Shown in pieces: positions 15,441 through 16,115 of a DNA stretch of 16,115 nt. The DNA is taken from assembly GCA_021790055.1 (NCBI GenBank), contig JAJYIL010000013.1, forward strand, positions 1 to 16,115, written 5' to 3'. This DNA comes from Bacteroidota bacterium (lineage in GTDB: Bacteria; Bacteroidota; Ignavibacteria; Ignavibacteriales; Ignavibacteriaceae). A model generated the notes under the pieces. That model was not told where the DNA came from and did not search any database. It saw only the letters and a program-made list of their open reading frames with translations. Position 1 is the stretch's first letter; each line of letters begins with the position of its first letter. A program made the translations under genes and the position numbers.

Positions 15441-16115
15441 CCATATCGTATACCCTCATACCTTTATCTTCTCTCCGGATGTCACTTCTGCACTTTACTC
15501 CCTCATACAAAATATCATTATACGTTCTCATGAACCTGTAATGTAGCTTTTCAAATTGGAATAATAAAGCTCCGAAAAGAAATGCATGGAAAACATTTTT
15601 CCTATTCCTTAAGAATGTCCAGATCATTAATTTCCGGAAATAAAATCTTCCTTTCCCTATAATTCCGCAAAAGAAAATTAATTTTATCAAGCTCACAAAA
15701 TCATTAATTGAAATCATCTTCCGGATAAGATTCTCCGCCCTATGGTTTCCATAGTTTGATAAAAACAATTTAGACCTCACATAAACATTCTGCGTACTGT
15801 AAACATAATCGAGTATTTTTTTATACCCGTCATACAAAACAGCTTTATCTGATCTCGTAATTATGTTTGTTTTGTTCTCATCAAAATCGAACGGCTCTAT
15901 AAACCTGTTCTCGCTTCGCAGCCTTCTATTGCGTAAGCATACTTATTAAGGTTTATCAGGTCCCAGTCAGGTACCGGCGAATTAGTAACATCCGCGAATT
16001 CATTAGTCCTATAATATTTTTGCGGTTTTCCATTTTTAATATCTTCAATAAATAAAGGCAGCATAATCTCTGCTTCGTTTAAAATAAAATGATCAACGTC
16101 GGGAACTTTTCATGT
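15433..16115 (-). pseudogene. Decayed B12-binding radical SAM protein (DUF4070 type), core deleted, runs off the right edge
   Basis: Two fragments of one family lie in different frames. The upstream fragment (frame open 16109-15897) reads KVPDVDHFILNEAEIMLPLF and then SPVPDWDLINLNKYA. This is the segment that joins the cobalamin-binding domain to the radical SAM domain and normally precedes a CxxxCxxC cluster motif. The downstream fragment (open 15942-15433) reads RLRSENRFIEPFDFDENKTN, then VLYDGYKKILDYVYSTQNVY, and ends in helices typical of the DUF4070 C-terminus. The roughly 200 or more residues between them, including the iron-sulfur and SAM sites, are missing at a junction within about 15900-15942, where the frame also changes. 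A TGA at 16112-16110 interrupts the frame upstream; one extra A in the nearby A-run would restore CAT-GAA-AAA-GTT. The product cannot be an active radical SAM enzyme. Confidence 0.75.

Overview
The window is AT-rich bacterial chromosome, and every convincing gene lies on the minus strand, so it reads from right to left. The gene content points to the Bacteroidota/Chlorobiota/Ignavibacteriota group, probably an ignavibacterium-like organism. The pointers are a YbeY with the HGxLHL...Y-D-D form of its metal motif, a DUF3108 protein, a Wzi-like outer-membrane barrel, a PBP4-type endopeptidase, frequent TTG/GTG starts with few Shine-Dalgarno sequences, and CTTTGTGAAACTTTGTG-type intergenic repeats. 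This placement is inferred from protein character, not from a marker gene.

Layout from right to left. (1) 15433-16115 holds the decayed remains of a B12-binding radical SAM protein (DUF4070 type) whose catalytic core is deleted. (2) 15034-15432 is non-coding, with short repeats and an imperfect hairpin of GGTATA-like sequence next to the pseudogene's end. (3) 14485 to about 14979 is an HNH endonuclease with no ordinary start codon in front of its conserved N-terminus. (4) 13278-14258 is tryptophanyl-tRNA synthetase with the cysteine pattern of the iron-sulfur subclass. (5) 13180-13262 is a nested palindrome. (6) 3253-13152 is a tightly packed run: scpA, scpB, an RsuA/RluB-type pseudouridine synthase, a PBP4-type D,D-peptidase, lysS, a family 2 glycosyltransferase, a Wzi-like barrel, an S41 (CtpA-like) protease and a DUF3108 protein. 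Genes here overlap or sit 1-14 bases apart, so they are probably one operon or strongly coupled. (7) After a short stretch with a possible small ORF come an MBL-fold hydrolase, ybeY, a Smg/DUF494 protein and the first 415 codons of topA, which runs off the left edge.

The main block combines chromosome segregation (ScpAB), translation and rRNA maturation (LysS, pseudouridine synthase, YbeY, TrpS) and envelope work (PBP4, glycosyltransferase, Wzi-like barrel, S41 protease, DUF3108). It is core housekeeping sequence. I see no defence system, prophage, insertion sequence, CRISPR array, tRNA or rRNA. I found no convincing new multi-gene system. The points of interest are individual: the gutted radical SAM gene, the start-less HNH gene, the Fe-S-type TrpRS, a PBP4 with KPG in place of KTG, an overlapping small ORF and the palindromic intergenic elements.
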